Assembly (NCBI GenBank): GCA_012656075.1
Contig: JAAKBF010000041.1
Location: forward strand, 1-64,000
DNA from: Phytophthora hibernalis
Lineage: Eukaryota > Oomycota > Peronosporomycetes > Peronosporales > Peronosporaceae
Direction: 5' to 3'
Length of the DNA stretch: 64,000 nt
Shown here: positions 18,869 to 30,100 of the stretch, in pieces
How positions within the stretch are numbered: the stretch's first letter is position 1
How the letters are laid out: every line of letters starts with the position of its first letter
The notes under the pieces: generated by a model
What the model saw: only the letters and a program-made list of their open reading frames with translations
Told to the model about the DNA's origin: nothing
Database searches by the model: none
Translations under genes and position numbers: made by a program

Positions 18869-20638
18869 ATGGTGCCGGCGAGCAGCAAGAACCGGAAGAA
18901 GAAGAAGGTCAAGAAGAACAAGCGCAAGCCCGTGAATCTCCAGGCGAACTTCAACCGTAAGTGTGCGGTAGATGGAAGCCGCAGCGTAGCGCCCGACGCG
19001 GGCTACGAGGCGCTCAGCGACGGCATGTTCCCGTCCAATGATCACCACTCGGCTCATGATGAGGCCCGTGACTCTCCTGTAGGTGACGCGGCCTGTGGCG
19101 ATTTCCATCTGCACAGGTGCGACATGTAGTTTGTACTCAAATTACTTTATTTGAGGTGATATATTTTAAAGTGGGGTTTTGATGCGGAATGGTTGTGATC
19201 TGCAGTGTGTGCAGCGACGGCAAGCTCAAGCCCAGTGAAGTGATCGCCAAGGCGGCGGCCAATGGAGTCACGTACATGTCGCTCACAGACCATGACACGA
19301 TGGCCGGAGTGAGTGAAGCCATTGCTGCGGCGCAGAAACTCGGGGTGCTGGTGTTCCCGGGCGTCGAGATCAGCGCTGAAGTGAAAGGAGGCGAGAACTT
19401 GCATATCCTCGGTTACTTCAGCCCAGGATCAAACAGTGTCGAGCTGGAGAACCAACTACTGAAAATCCGCACGGGCAGACACAAGCGTGGCAAGGGTATG
19501 CTGAAGAAGCTCGTACGTCTGACGGTGGATGGCGTTGATATTGCTTTGGTGTGACTAACTTGGGGTGGTTTTGGACTTGTAGGAGGAAATGGGCATCAAG
19601 CTCGAGTGGGAACGCGTGCTGGAGATCGCGGGGGAAGCAGCACCTGGCCGACCGCACGTGGCGGAAGCCCTTGTTGAAGCCGGCCATGTCGCCAACTTCC
19701 GTCAGGCGTTTTCGCGATATCTTCACAACGACGGCCCTGCATATGTCGAGGTATGGCTCGGTGTGGTTGTTGCGGTATCATTTGTCCTGACAAAAACGTT
19801 TTTGAACTGTGGCTTGACGCTCCAGGGTGAGCATTTTCCGCCTGAAGAAGCCATCAAGCTTATTGCCAGCGCTGGCGGGGTCTCCGTTCTCGCGCACCCG
19901 TGGTGCTGTAAGGTATAAATGAGCATGATACGGCTGCGGTCATAGCTTTATCACACCTGCTAATGTGGCATTACCTCTTGTGATAGAACCCGCTGACGCT
20001 TGTTCCAGAACTTGCCAAACTCGGCATTCAGGTATGGCATGTATTTTGCTGCCTCAATGATCAAATTCAGCTGGTAACAACGACAAATTTTGTTCTATGT
20101 ATACGTAGGGTGTCGAGGTTTACCATGATACATCCAAAATCGATCTCTATGGTTCTTTGGCGAAGGAGTCCGGTTTGCTCAAGGTTCGCCCTTGGACTTC
20201 ATTTTGTAGCGACAAGAGTTAACAATGTTTTCCTGATCTGTTGATCTGTAGATGGGCGGCTCGGATTTCCATGGTATCGATCCTACCACCGAGCGTGCTC
20301 CAGGTGCTATCCCTTTCCCGCGGTTACACGTTGAACGATTCCTTGCCCACGCGTTAGATGTGTGGGAGCGACCTCTTGTGGAGCGGCTGCGGGCTATGAC
20401 GGAAACTATCAAACAATCTGGCGCTGATACTTCCGTGTCCGATGAGTTATTAATCTGGAAGGAGCAGGAGCTGTTGGTGCGCAGAACGTTAGCGGAGCTT
20501 GGAATGGGCGTGGAGGTTGTAGAAGCTGAAGCTATGCAATCCGAAGGTAGTCCTGATGGCGTTGAAAGTGGCAACACTACATGTAGTGTCGTTGAGAGTC
20601 ACTACAGAATCATTCGCGTCACGATGCTTGGTCGGTAA
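18869..20638 (+). CDS. PHP-domain phosphoesterase (TrpH/RNase AM-like), 7 exons
   Basis: This is a predicted metal-dependent phosphoesterase or 5'-3' exonuclease of the PHP family. Spliced exons: 18869-19116, 19206-19512, 19583-19750, 19826-19912, 19987-20031, 20109-20183 and 20252-20638, giving 438 aa in one clean frame. The first intron splits the motif DFHLHS-VCSDG. Other metal-binding motifs are LTDHDT, PGVEIS, HILGYF, AHPW and GSDFHG, in the order expected for YciV/TrpH proteins. The N-terminus has a dense basic cluster (KNRKKKKVKKNKRK), which could be a nuclear or nucleolar signal. An upstream in-frame TTG at 18842 exists, but the ATG at 18869 is preferred. Family assignment is strong; the eukaryotic substrate is not known. 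Confidence 0.85.
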
Positions 20639-20792
20639 GATAGCACATTAGAGCCTCTACCCGCAGCAGAATTGAAGACCAAACATAATCAATCTAGCAG
20701 TCTTTCCACGAAGTGTTCGTGCTACCAACACGTAAGTCACTTCATTTGTATATTCTATAAACTTCCGGTAAAACGCTGCCAATTCGAGTGCG

Positions 20793-23080
20793 CTAACGGC
20801 GCTTCAGCAGCTCGAAGACCAATTCAACGTTGGTTCGGCCCATTTCTTCAAAGGCGTCGGTCTTCGTCACGGCGTCAAAGTTATGAAGCATGAAATTGAC
20901 ACATTGGTCTCGCAACACTGTTGCGTTGTGCAGGTCTGCAGCATGGAAAATACTGGCAGCATTTTCAGTACACAGTGATCCAAGCATTTTACTTTCGCAA
21001 ATGCGCTTCAAACGTTCAACGCCATACTGGTCAAACGTCATACGGATAGGAACGTTAGCATACTTGCAATGAAACTCTAAACTGGTAAAGCCGCCTTGCG
21101 TACCCGGTCTGCAGTGACGAACAGTTCCATCGCAATGTCCACAGCGACATCCAAATAGTCTGTGTACAGATACTCCATCAAGGAAATGAAGATCGGACGA
21201 CGCACATCGGTGATTTGGATCTCGCGAGCACGGCTTTCCAGCATCTCGCCCGTGAGCATCGCGTTGAAATAGTTGCAGCGGATACACAGAATTTTGTGTC
21301 CATACACCGGAACCCCTCCACTATTCAATCACAGTAGCAATTTGTGGGGTAAGTTAGGCTGCACCTAAATCATCGAGCACGAGGCATTTCACCGTACGTA
21401 CCGATAAACGTTACATCGCTCATGATGTCATTGTTTACAAGCAACCTGAGATCGTTGATCAACGTGCTCTCAGGAATATCCAGCTGAAACTCCTCCGCTC
21501 CAAAACGGAATTGCTTAAAGTCGTTCAGCCGACTGCTTCCATCATAGCCACCGAAAATGATCAAATTGGAGTCGTAAACAGTGCCAACGTGGCAGAATCG
21601 CTGTCCTGGCGGCTGGCCACTGAACTGCATTGGTTGCCACGTATTCGATTCTACATGTAGTTCATCAACAGCACAGCATCATATGTCAACACTAGAACGA
21701 TTGACGAGATATCAAGAGGGCAAATTTACACAGAAAAAGCTTAAAACTTAGCTAACTCACCCAGATTCAGCTCATAGAAATCATTCACTGCAGTTCCAGT
21801 ACTGCCACCGAATATATACATGGAATCCGAGTGGATCACCGCAACGTGGCTGTCGCGAGCAATCGGCGCCGGGCCTTCCGTCTGAAGCAGCGACCACACA
21901 TGCGTATCTAACATCGGAATCATCAACAAGAGTCGAGGTCAGCCAACAAATGAGGCGGTATTAGACGCGATTCGTGCTTGATGCACGTACCGAAGTCATA
22001 TACATGGACATCGTTGAGGTGGCGAGAACCATCGTGCCCACCAAATAGCACGCATGTGTGATTATGCACCACCAACGATGAGCGATACCTGCCAGTACCA
22101 TAGGCATTCATTCCCGTTAGACAGCATTCGCCACAATGCACAATTTTTCCAAGTTTACCGAGGTCTTGGAACACGACCCGTTGCTGCTACTAATGACCAC
22201 GTGTTTGTTTCTAAGCAAATCCGCGATAAAACGTTGTTAGCAGTGTATCATGGTTTACCAAAACATCGTACACAAGCAACGTACCGAAATTGAATTCGTG
22301 GAAATCGTTTCGGTAGCTGCCGTCATACCCTCGAAACAATACATGGACTTGTCTGTTACATTCGCAAAACCATCGCGTAACAAATGCCAGATCAATCAAT
22401 ACATAAGCTTTCTACCGAAAATGCAGCGCAAGCGTACCATACACCACCGCTGCATGGCTGTGTCGCGCTGTCGGAGGCAGGCCAGCATTCACCACAACGC
22501 TACTCCATCTCTGCGTCACTGCACGCATTTAACATACACATAATAGTTAGCAACTAAACACACAAATCCCCACAGGTCCAAAAATCATCCTGCCTCTTTT
22601 CCACAACGTACCAAAGTTATACTCGATGAAGTCGTTGACACGGGAGCTGCCGTCGAAGCCAGCAAACACGTAGAACGAGTCCTTGTAGACCACTGCCACG
22701 TGACGGTCGCGCGGACTCGGAGCAGAGCCGATGGCGAGCACCACCGACCAGAGCTTGCGCTTGAAGCTGAATTCGTAGAAGTCGTTGATGCGATTCGACC
22801 CGTCGTAGCCTGCACATACAGCAGTCAAAATTACAATGCATAAGTTAGTTTAGACCACAGCCAGGAAGAATCAAATGCGACGTCGCATATTGTCTACAGT
22901 CGCGGCACACAAAATGGTTGCCTCGTTGTATAAAGGACCAAATTTTGGTCTCGCACCTCCGAAGATGTAGAGCGAGTCCTTGCGCACGGCACAAACGTGT
23001 AACGAGCGGTGACACGGCGCCGCCGACGGGTTCTCGCACGGTACGTTGACCCACGAGCGCGAGCTGGACTGCAGCGCCAT
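20793..23080 (-). CDS. Kelch-repeat BTB protein (LZTR1-like), 10 exons
   Basis: Likely a substrate adaptor of a cullin-3 ubiquitin ligase: an N-terminal Kelch propeller binds the target and the BTB domain binds cullin. Exons, first to last: 22957-23080, 22612-22809, 22438-22518, 22285-22352, 22159-22210, 21991-22088, 21761-21907, 21402-21650, 21104-21320 and 20793-21026. Kelch motifs (YIFGG, FGGYDG/FGGHDG, RDRHVAV) occupy about residues 35-300, and the BTB (SDVTFI, CNYFNAML) follows. The exon sum is two bases short of a multiple of three, matching two frame slips: near 22340 and near 21312 (GGAGGGGTT needs one more G). With these the product is about 489 aa. The paralog at 44052 has several exons of identical length. 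Confidence 0.85.
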
Positions 23081-23268
23081 CGCGAGAAGAGGACGGGAAG
23101 TACTGGTACTGAGATTCCTTCGCTGGATCGCCGCTGTAAAACGTCAGTCCGTCCGATTGGCTAAAATAGGGTTTTTCGACGAATCGCCGCTTGGGATTGA
23201 AAAACCTCCGAGGTTTTTCTTCTAGATCGAGGATCCTTGCTCATTTCGAAATTGTACCGCCTCGTAGT
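23081..23268. promoter_or_regulatory. Shared divergent promoter region Kelch-BTB / H2A.Z
   Basis: 188 bp lie between the two start codons. On the plus strand the H2A.Z initiator block sits at 23239-23258. No matching element is evident for the leftward Kelch gene. Confidence 0.5.
23239..23258 (+). promoter_or_regulatory. Initiator-like core promoter of H2A.Z
   Basis: GCTCATTTCGAAATTGTACC begins 30 bp before the ATG. It shares GCTCATTTCGAAA with all five array copies, and the following AATTTG-like bases resemble an oomycete flanking element. The 5' UTR would be very short. Confidence 0.6.
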
Positions 23269-23814
23269 ATGGTGCGTGATGTCGCGAGCAATAGGACCTA
23301 GAATCGACATGTGACGCTAACGTGGCTCGTGTGTACAGTCAGGTATCGGTGGAAAAGGCGGCAAGGGAGGCAAGGGCGGCAAAGGCGTCACCTCCAAGCG
23401 GGCACCGCAGTCGCGATCGCAGCGTGCCGGACTTCAGGTGAATAGACAAGCGGAAGGCTCGTCTTGTTCTTGTGGGTTGCTTACCTTCTGGTCTTGTGCC
23501 GCGTGCAGTTCCCTGTGGGTCGTATCCACCGCTTCCTGAAGAAACGCGTGGCCAACAACCAGCGCGTGGGCGCCACGGCGGCTGTGTACGCTGCCGCCAT
23601 CATGGAATACCTGACTGCCGAGGTGCTGGAGCTGGCAGGCAACGCGTCCAAGGACCTCAAGGTCAAGCGCATTACACCGCGCCATCTGCAGCTCGCCATC
23701 CGCGGAGACGAGGAGCTGGACACGCTGATCAAGGCCACGATCGCTGGCGGCGGTGTCATCCCGCACATTCACAAGAACCTCATCACCAAGCAGAAGAAGC
23801 GGATGCCGCTGTAG
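23269..23814 (+). CDS. H2A.Z: Histone H2A.Z variant, 3 exons
   Basis: H2A.Z replaces H2A in nucleosomes near promoters. The first coding exon is only the ATG (23269-23271), directly followed by a GTGCGTG donor. Exon 2 is 23339-23437 and encodes a Gly/Lys-rich tail (GGKGGKGGKGGKG). Exon 3 is 23509-23814, with QFPVGRIHRFLKKR, AAIMEYLTAEVLELAGNA and DEELDTLIKATIAGGG. The last block, with the LDTLIKAT acidic-patch region and GGGVIPHIHK, is diagnostic of H2A.Z rather than canonical H2A. The product is about 135 aa and the frame is intact. The start is supported by the initiator block 30 bp upstream. Confidence 0.93.
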
Positions 23815-24155
23815 AGACTTATTACTGCAGTTCTCCAGTCAGACTCGATACTTTCCCTACCTCTCTGCGGTCGCTTGGCGATGCGTATATAACTAAATAT
23901 GAGTTTTTGTTGGCTCCCCGCAGAAGTTGCCGTCGTGTTCATTTTCCCGCCTCTCCTACCAGAACTACAGATTGACGTGGTACACACAACCCTCAATAGC
24001 GATCCACGCACAATTTCCCCGAGGAAGATCGACGGGGAAGGAAACCTTGGCGCATTACTTGAGCGCACCAAGACGAAGTTTGTGCGCGCGGAGGGCCGAA
24101 AGTTGCAGTTACCCATACAAAGAAAGTCAACACTCCGCAAGAACCCGCGCGCAAC
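23815..24155. other. Intergenic region between H2A.Z and dynein
   Basis: About 340 bp holding the H2A.Z 3' end and the dynein promoter. TTCATTTTCCC at about 23938 resembles an initiator, but without the full flanking motif. No coding content. Confidence 0.45.
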
Positions 24156-27100
24156 ATGGCGAGCAGCGCGGAAGTGACGACGCCGGCAGCGGCTGACGCT
24201 CTGCCCGTGGCTGATTTCCAGCGCTACCTGCTGGCCACGTGCATGCCGCTCTTCGGTGGGGGCGCAGCGCTCACGGTGGACGGCTTCAAGAACGACCTGG
24301 AGACAGAAGACGCGACCATCACTCTCGACCAGTTCGTCTCAGACTCGGCCACGCGCGTGCTGCAGGTGCACTGCTTCCCGGTGCGCGCGGACGAAGACAG
24401 CGCCATGGACGGCTCGTCGACGGGCTACCGCGTGCGCGTGAACCTGGGCATCGCGTACACTGCAGGCAAGAAGAGCGGCCACGACGTCGTGTGTTTCATC
24501 AAGCGCTTCAGCGCGCCACTGGCCAAGGACCAGACGCTGAACCACCAGCTGCAGGTCATGACACTCGGCTTAGGCTCGGACGGAGACAAGACGGAGACCA
24601 ACAGCAGTGGGGAGAACACGGAGGAGGAGGAGGAAGACCGAGGCAACCTGCTCTCGGTCGTGTACAATTACGTGCACCAGTCGTTCACGCCGCTCGTGAA
24701 CGAGTACTCCAAGGTGCACCAGCCGCAGAGTGAGATGACCAACGCGAGCGAAGGCACGAGAGGGCTGCCGGCGATCCGACGCAGGATGAAGGAGCTGGAG
24801 CTGGCGCTGCTGCAGTATCAGCAGAACATTGAGATCCCAGAGGTGAACTTGATCTGCCACCCGGTGATCCAGCAAGCGGCGGAGTTGGTATGATAGACTG
24901 AGGCTGCTTTTTGTGAGAAAGATGATGCTGATTGTTTTGGTGTTAGGTTCGCGAGAAAGGAGTGCTCATTGATGTGGAGGCTCTTGGCTTGGAGGAGAAA
25001 GTGAACGACGTGGTGTTCGTGAACACCATCCAGGAGGCGTGAGCAAGTGGACCAAGGAGATCCAGAAAGTCACCCGTCTCATCAAGTACGGACATCGGAG
25101 ACTAGTTTCGATGCTGAGGTTTGCGAGTCCTAATGCGTTGTTTGTGTGTGGATGTTGTCGCCGTTTCTATTGCGCAGTGAACCGCTGCCAGGGACAGCCA
25201 TGCAGGAGATCAATTTTTGGTGTGATTTGAACCGTGCCCTGCTTGCAGTTCAGGAAAAACTCAAGTCGCCGGAGGTGGAAATTACGGTTGCCGTGCTTCA
25301 GCGGGCTAAGCGATATCTGGCCACAGTCTCGTTTACTGCTGACCACGGTCTCGGCCCAGCGATTCAGCACGTGTCTAGTGTCATGACGCTCATGAAGGAG
25401 TTCCCGATGAACTCAATTTTGTCGGCCACTGACATTAACCAGCTCAACCAAGGCGTAACCCTAGTCTTCACCCACCTGAAGAAGATTCGCGTGGCCGACG
25501 CTTACAATCCATCACGTCTACTGCGTTTAGTGGAAGTCATGTCGAGTGATTTGACACAGCAGATTATCAGTTTGCTGCGTGTATACAGCCTTATCCAGGT
25601 ACCTTTTAATCAGTTCGAGCAACTGATTTTGTCGTGTAAGGAGCTGTTCTCGAACTGGCACCGCCAGCTTTCAACACTCTACGATCTATCGAAGGAGCTC
25701 TTCAAGCGGCGGAGCGGATCAATCAACACTGAGAAGCTTCCGCTGCTTTCTGAGCTGCAGATGGAGCATGCCGCGATTGAAGAGCGATTATTGGAATTGT
25801 ACGAGTTCCGAGAGCAACACGAGAAGCTGCGTGAGGTGATTCAAAGAGTATTGGGCGGATCAAACACAATTGGGTTAGATGGGCCGCGCGGGGGCGATGA
25901 TGCGAATGATGCGCTCACTGAAATTAACTCTGCATACTCGCAGTTAAATTCACTTGACCCGCTGGATGTATCCGGTGAAGGTACAACTGCCTGGAAGAAT
26001 TTGCGCAAGGCATATGACCTGTGCATTGATCGCGTAGAAGGCCGCATTATCAATAGTCTGACCAGTCGATTAAGTGCTACGTCCAACGCCGATGAGATGT
26101 TCCGGGTATTTTCCAAGTACAACGCGCTGTTTTTCCGCCCTCGCATTCGTAGTGCCGTGCAACAATTCCAGATGCAGCTGATCGAAAACGTGAAAGAGGA
26201 TGTGAGCAACCTCCAAGCCAAGTTCCGCGCACATTATGCCTACTCTGAGGCGTCTCGCACAAGCAAACTGCGCGATATTCCTCCTATCGCAGGTGCGGTG
26301 ATGTGGGCTAAGCAAATCGAACGAAAGCTGAAGATGCTTCTGTCGCGTGTTGAGAGTGTTCTCGGTGTCGGTTGGGAGCAGCACGTGGAAGGCAAGGCAC
26401 TTAAGGTAGCCGCCGAGGCGTTTATCGCCAAACTCAACCCGCAGCTTATATTCGATCAGTGGGTGAACGATTTGGCGTCAATGCCAATCTTCGACATCAA
26501 GAACATTATTTTGAACATTGTGACGGAAGACACCCCGCAGGGAGAGAAGAAGAAGTTGGTGGTAGCATTCAACCAACAAATCGTCACGTTATTCAAGGAA
26601 GTTCGAAACTTGGAGTGGTTGGGCTACCGGGTGCCTTTTACGCTGAAGATGATTGCCGAAGATGCCAAGTCAAAGTACCCGTTTGCCATGTCTCTGGATG
26701 CCAGCCTAAAGACTTACACGAGTTCGTGTCGACGCATCCAGCCAATTTTTGAAGCTTTGACGGCTGCGTATGTCCGCGAAGTTCGAGCTACCATTGGCAA
26801 GACATTCACGAAGGGCAACGAGATGAGATGGCATGCGGACGGATTGGGCGAATATGTTAGTGACCTTGCTGCAAAGGTGGAGCGTTTGCACGACAAGGTG
26901 GATGACTTGTTGCAGAAGACTAGTGACATTGATACTCTTCTGGAAAGCGTTCGGTGCAGTTCAGACTTCCAGCCCGGAGACGTTCAGGTGGTGTTGGTAA
27001 AAATCCAAGCGCATGTTGACGAACTAAGCTTGGCTGGATATGCGAATCTGCATGTATTTGTGAAGAACCTGAACAGTTTGATTAGTGAAATTCTTGGCAA

Positions 27101-30100
27101 GAAACTCGGGGTGTTGCTGCAACGTTGGGTTGCTTGCTTTGGCCCCAGCCTGACGAAAAGTCGTTCCAAGCTGCTTTATCTGAAGCAGGACTTACGGTCA
27201 CGACGCATCAGATCTTGTTGAAGAATCAAGTGCTGTTTTTGGAACCATCAGTTGGTGATGCACGACGCGACTGGCTGACACAGCTTCAGAATCTGTTAAA
27301 TTCTGTGTGCGATTTGTCCAAAATTCAGACGTCGTCGTATGAAAATGTGTATGGGAAGTCAACGGTGTCTGCGTTATCGTCTCCTCCCCGAAAGAGCGCC
27401 AGCTCAAGACGACGGGAGGCTGTGTTTAAGGAAGCGCTGAATCAGGTGCCCCTGGAGTTGCTTACTAAGGCGTACAACGTGTTGGATGTCACTGTTAGTG
27501 ATGTGGAGAAGTATGCTTCGACGTGGTTGCAATACCAAGCGCTGTGGGATATGGATGCTCAAACAGCGTTGAACAGTGTTGGAGAGGATCTTCGGAAGTG
27601 GCAACAAATTCTAGTGGAGATCAAGAATGAGCGCAATGCATTTGATGCTGTCTTCAACACCAAACGATTCGGTCCGATGGTGATCAACTACCAGCAAGTA
27701 CAAGCTCAGGTGAACGTGAAATACGACGCATGGCACAACGAGTTCTTAGCGTATTTCGGTGACCTTCTGCGCGATCAGATTAACTCATTCTATTCGACAA
27801 TTTCGTCCAAGCGAACGCTGCTAGAGCAGCATGCTCTAGAAGCTGCCACAGCGCAAGTTGTTGCTGCAATTACTCTCATCCAAGAGATGCGTCAAATGCG
27901 AGTGCAGTGGGAAGAAGCCGTGGAATCCTTTGAGCAGGGTGAACGTTTGCTGAAAAAGCAGCGATACAGGTTTTCGGCTGATTGGCCGTCGCTGGCAAAC
28001 GTCGAAGGAGAGTGGGAAGCATTTATCCAATTGCTGGAGCGGAAGACTGCTGCTATGGAAAGCCAGCTACCTCAGCTTCAGGCTAAGATCATGGAAGAAA
28101 AGAGCACGTTGGATAGCAAGATCAACAAGGCCGTGACAGAGTGGGACAGCGCTAAACCGCTTCAAGGTGAGCAATCGCCTAAGGCGGCTACAGAATTGCT
28201 GATTATCTACGATACTCGCTTCAACTTGCTTCGGGGTGAACAAGACAAAACGAATGCGGCATTAGATGCGTTGAACATTTCGTACGTGTCGGGAATGGGT
28301 GGCTCGTCAATCGATGACGACCGCAGCTCATACGGTGATCTCTCGAGAGCCATGGAAGAGCTGTCAGGTCTGGACGAAGTCTGGAAAAATATTTCAAAGG
28401 TGTGGGCTCACGTTGATGAGCTGCAAGACACGCTGTGGTCTGCGGTCCACCCTCGCAAGGTTCGGAAACAACTGGATGAAATCGTTGAGGAGATGCGTCG
28501 ATTCCCTGCTCGGGTGCAGCAATACGAAGCTTTTGAGCATTTCGCATCTTTGATCCAGTCAAGGAAGGCGATGAGCTCCTTGCTGTCGGAACTAAAGTCC
28601 GATGCTGTTCGCGATCGCCACTGGAAACAAATTCTCCGACTGTTGAATATTTCTTCTCCGTTCACGGAGTTAACGTTGCGCAGTTTCTGGGAATCTAAAA
28701 TCTCTTCAAACGACAACGAGCTTAAGTCGATTATTCGTACGGCTCAGGGCGAAATGGCACTGGACGAGTTCTTGCGTCAAGTGTCAGACTACTGGACTAA
28801 CTATCAGCTGGACCTGGTTAACTACCAAAATCGCTGCCGAGTCATTCGTGGATGGGATGAAATGTTTGCTAAGCTCGACGAACACCTCAACAGTTTAAGC
28901 AGTATGAAACAGTCGCCTTACTACCGTGTGTTTGCTGAACTAGCCACGAGCTGGGAAGACAAACTCACTAGAATCCGTAGCATTCTCGACTTTTGGATTG
29001 ACGTCCAGAGACGTTGGGTGTATCTTGAAGGCATCTTTTCGGATCAGCGGATATCAAACAACAGTTGCCGAAGGAATTTGCGCGTTTCAGAGCGTTGATA
29101 ACGAGTTCACTTCCACAATGAAGCGTGTGGCGCACAAGCCAATGATTGTGGATGTTGCCAACATCCCGAATTTGTATCACTCGCTGGAGCGACAGCAAGA
29201 CATGATGGGCAACGTCCAGCGTGCGTTGGGTGAATACTTGGAACGCCAACGCGCTGCTTTCCCTCGCTTCTACTTCGTGGGCGATGAAGATTTGCTGGAG
29301 ATGATCGGCAACAGCAAGGAGCCGATGCAAATTCAGCGTCATCTTTCAAAGATGTTCGCTGGCATATCTTCGTTGGAGATGGATAATAGCACCGGCGTGA
29401 TTCTCGGAATGGTGTCTCGTGAAGGCGAGGTTGTACGCTTTAAAGAGTCGGTGAAAACGGCCGAAGATACCCGTATTAACGTATGGTTGGGCAAGATTGA
29501 AGACCAAATGCGAAAGACTCTATCACTTCTCCTGGAAGAGGCTGTGCATACCTATCCTACCGATGATACTGCTGAAACGTATTTGGAATGGGTATCCGAG
29601 TTCCCAGCTCAAGTGGTTATTCTCGCCACGCAGGTGCAATGGTCGAATGAAGTCGAAAATATGTTGAAGGCTGGTGGTGGTAATCTATCTGCGGTTTTGG
29701 ACCAATTGGATAAGTTGTTGCTCATTCTGAGTGAACGTGTTCTCACCGACGTGAAAAACGATGTCCGGAAAAGTACGAACAGCTCATTACCGAGCTTGTG
29801 CATCAAAAGAGTGTAACCAAGCGCTTGAGCCAGGCCAAGGTGAGTAGTGCTGAGGACTTCCGTTGGTTGTATCATATGCGTCATTACTTCCAAGCTAAGG
29901 AATCGGACCCGCTCAAGAAACTTACCATCCAGATTTCCAATGCAAGCTTCTCGTACGGCTTTGAGTACTTCGGCGTCGGTGAGAGACTGGTGCAAACACC
30001 TCTCACGGAGCGTTGTTATCTCACACTGACTCAGGCGTTGGACTTCGGAATGGGGGTAATCCGTTTGGCCCTGCCGGCACAGGTAAAACGGAGTCAGTGA

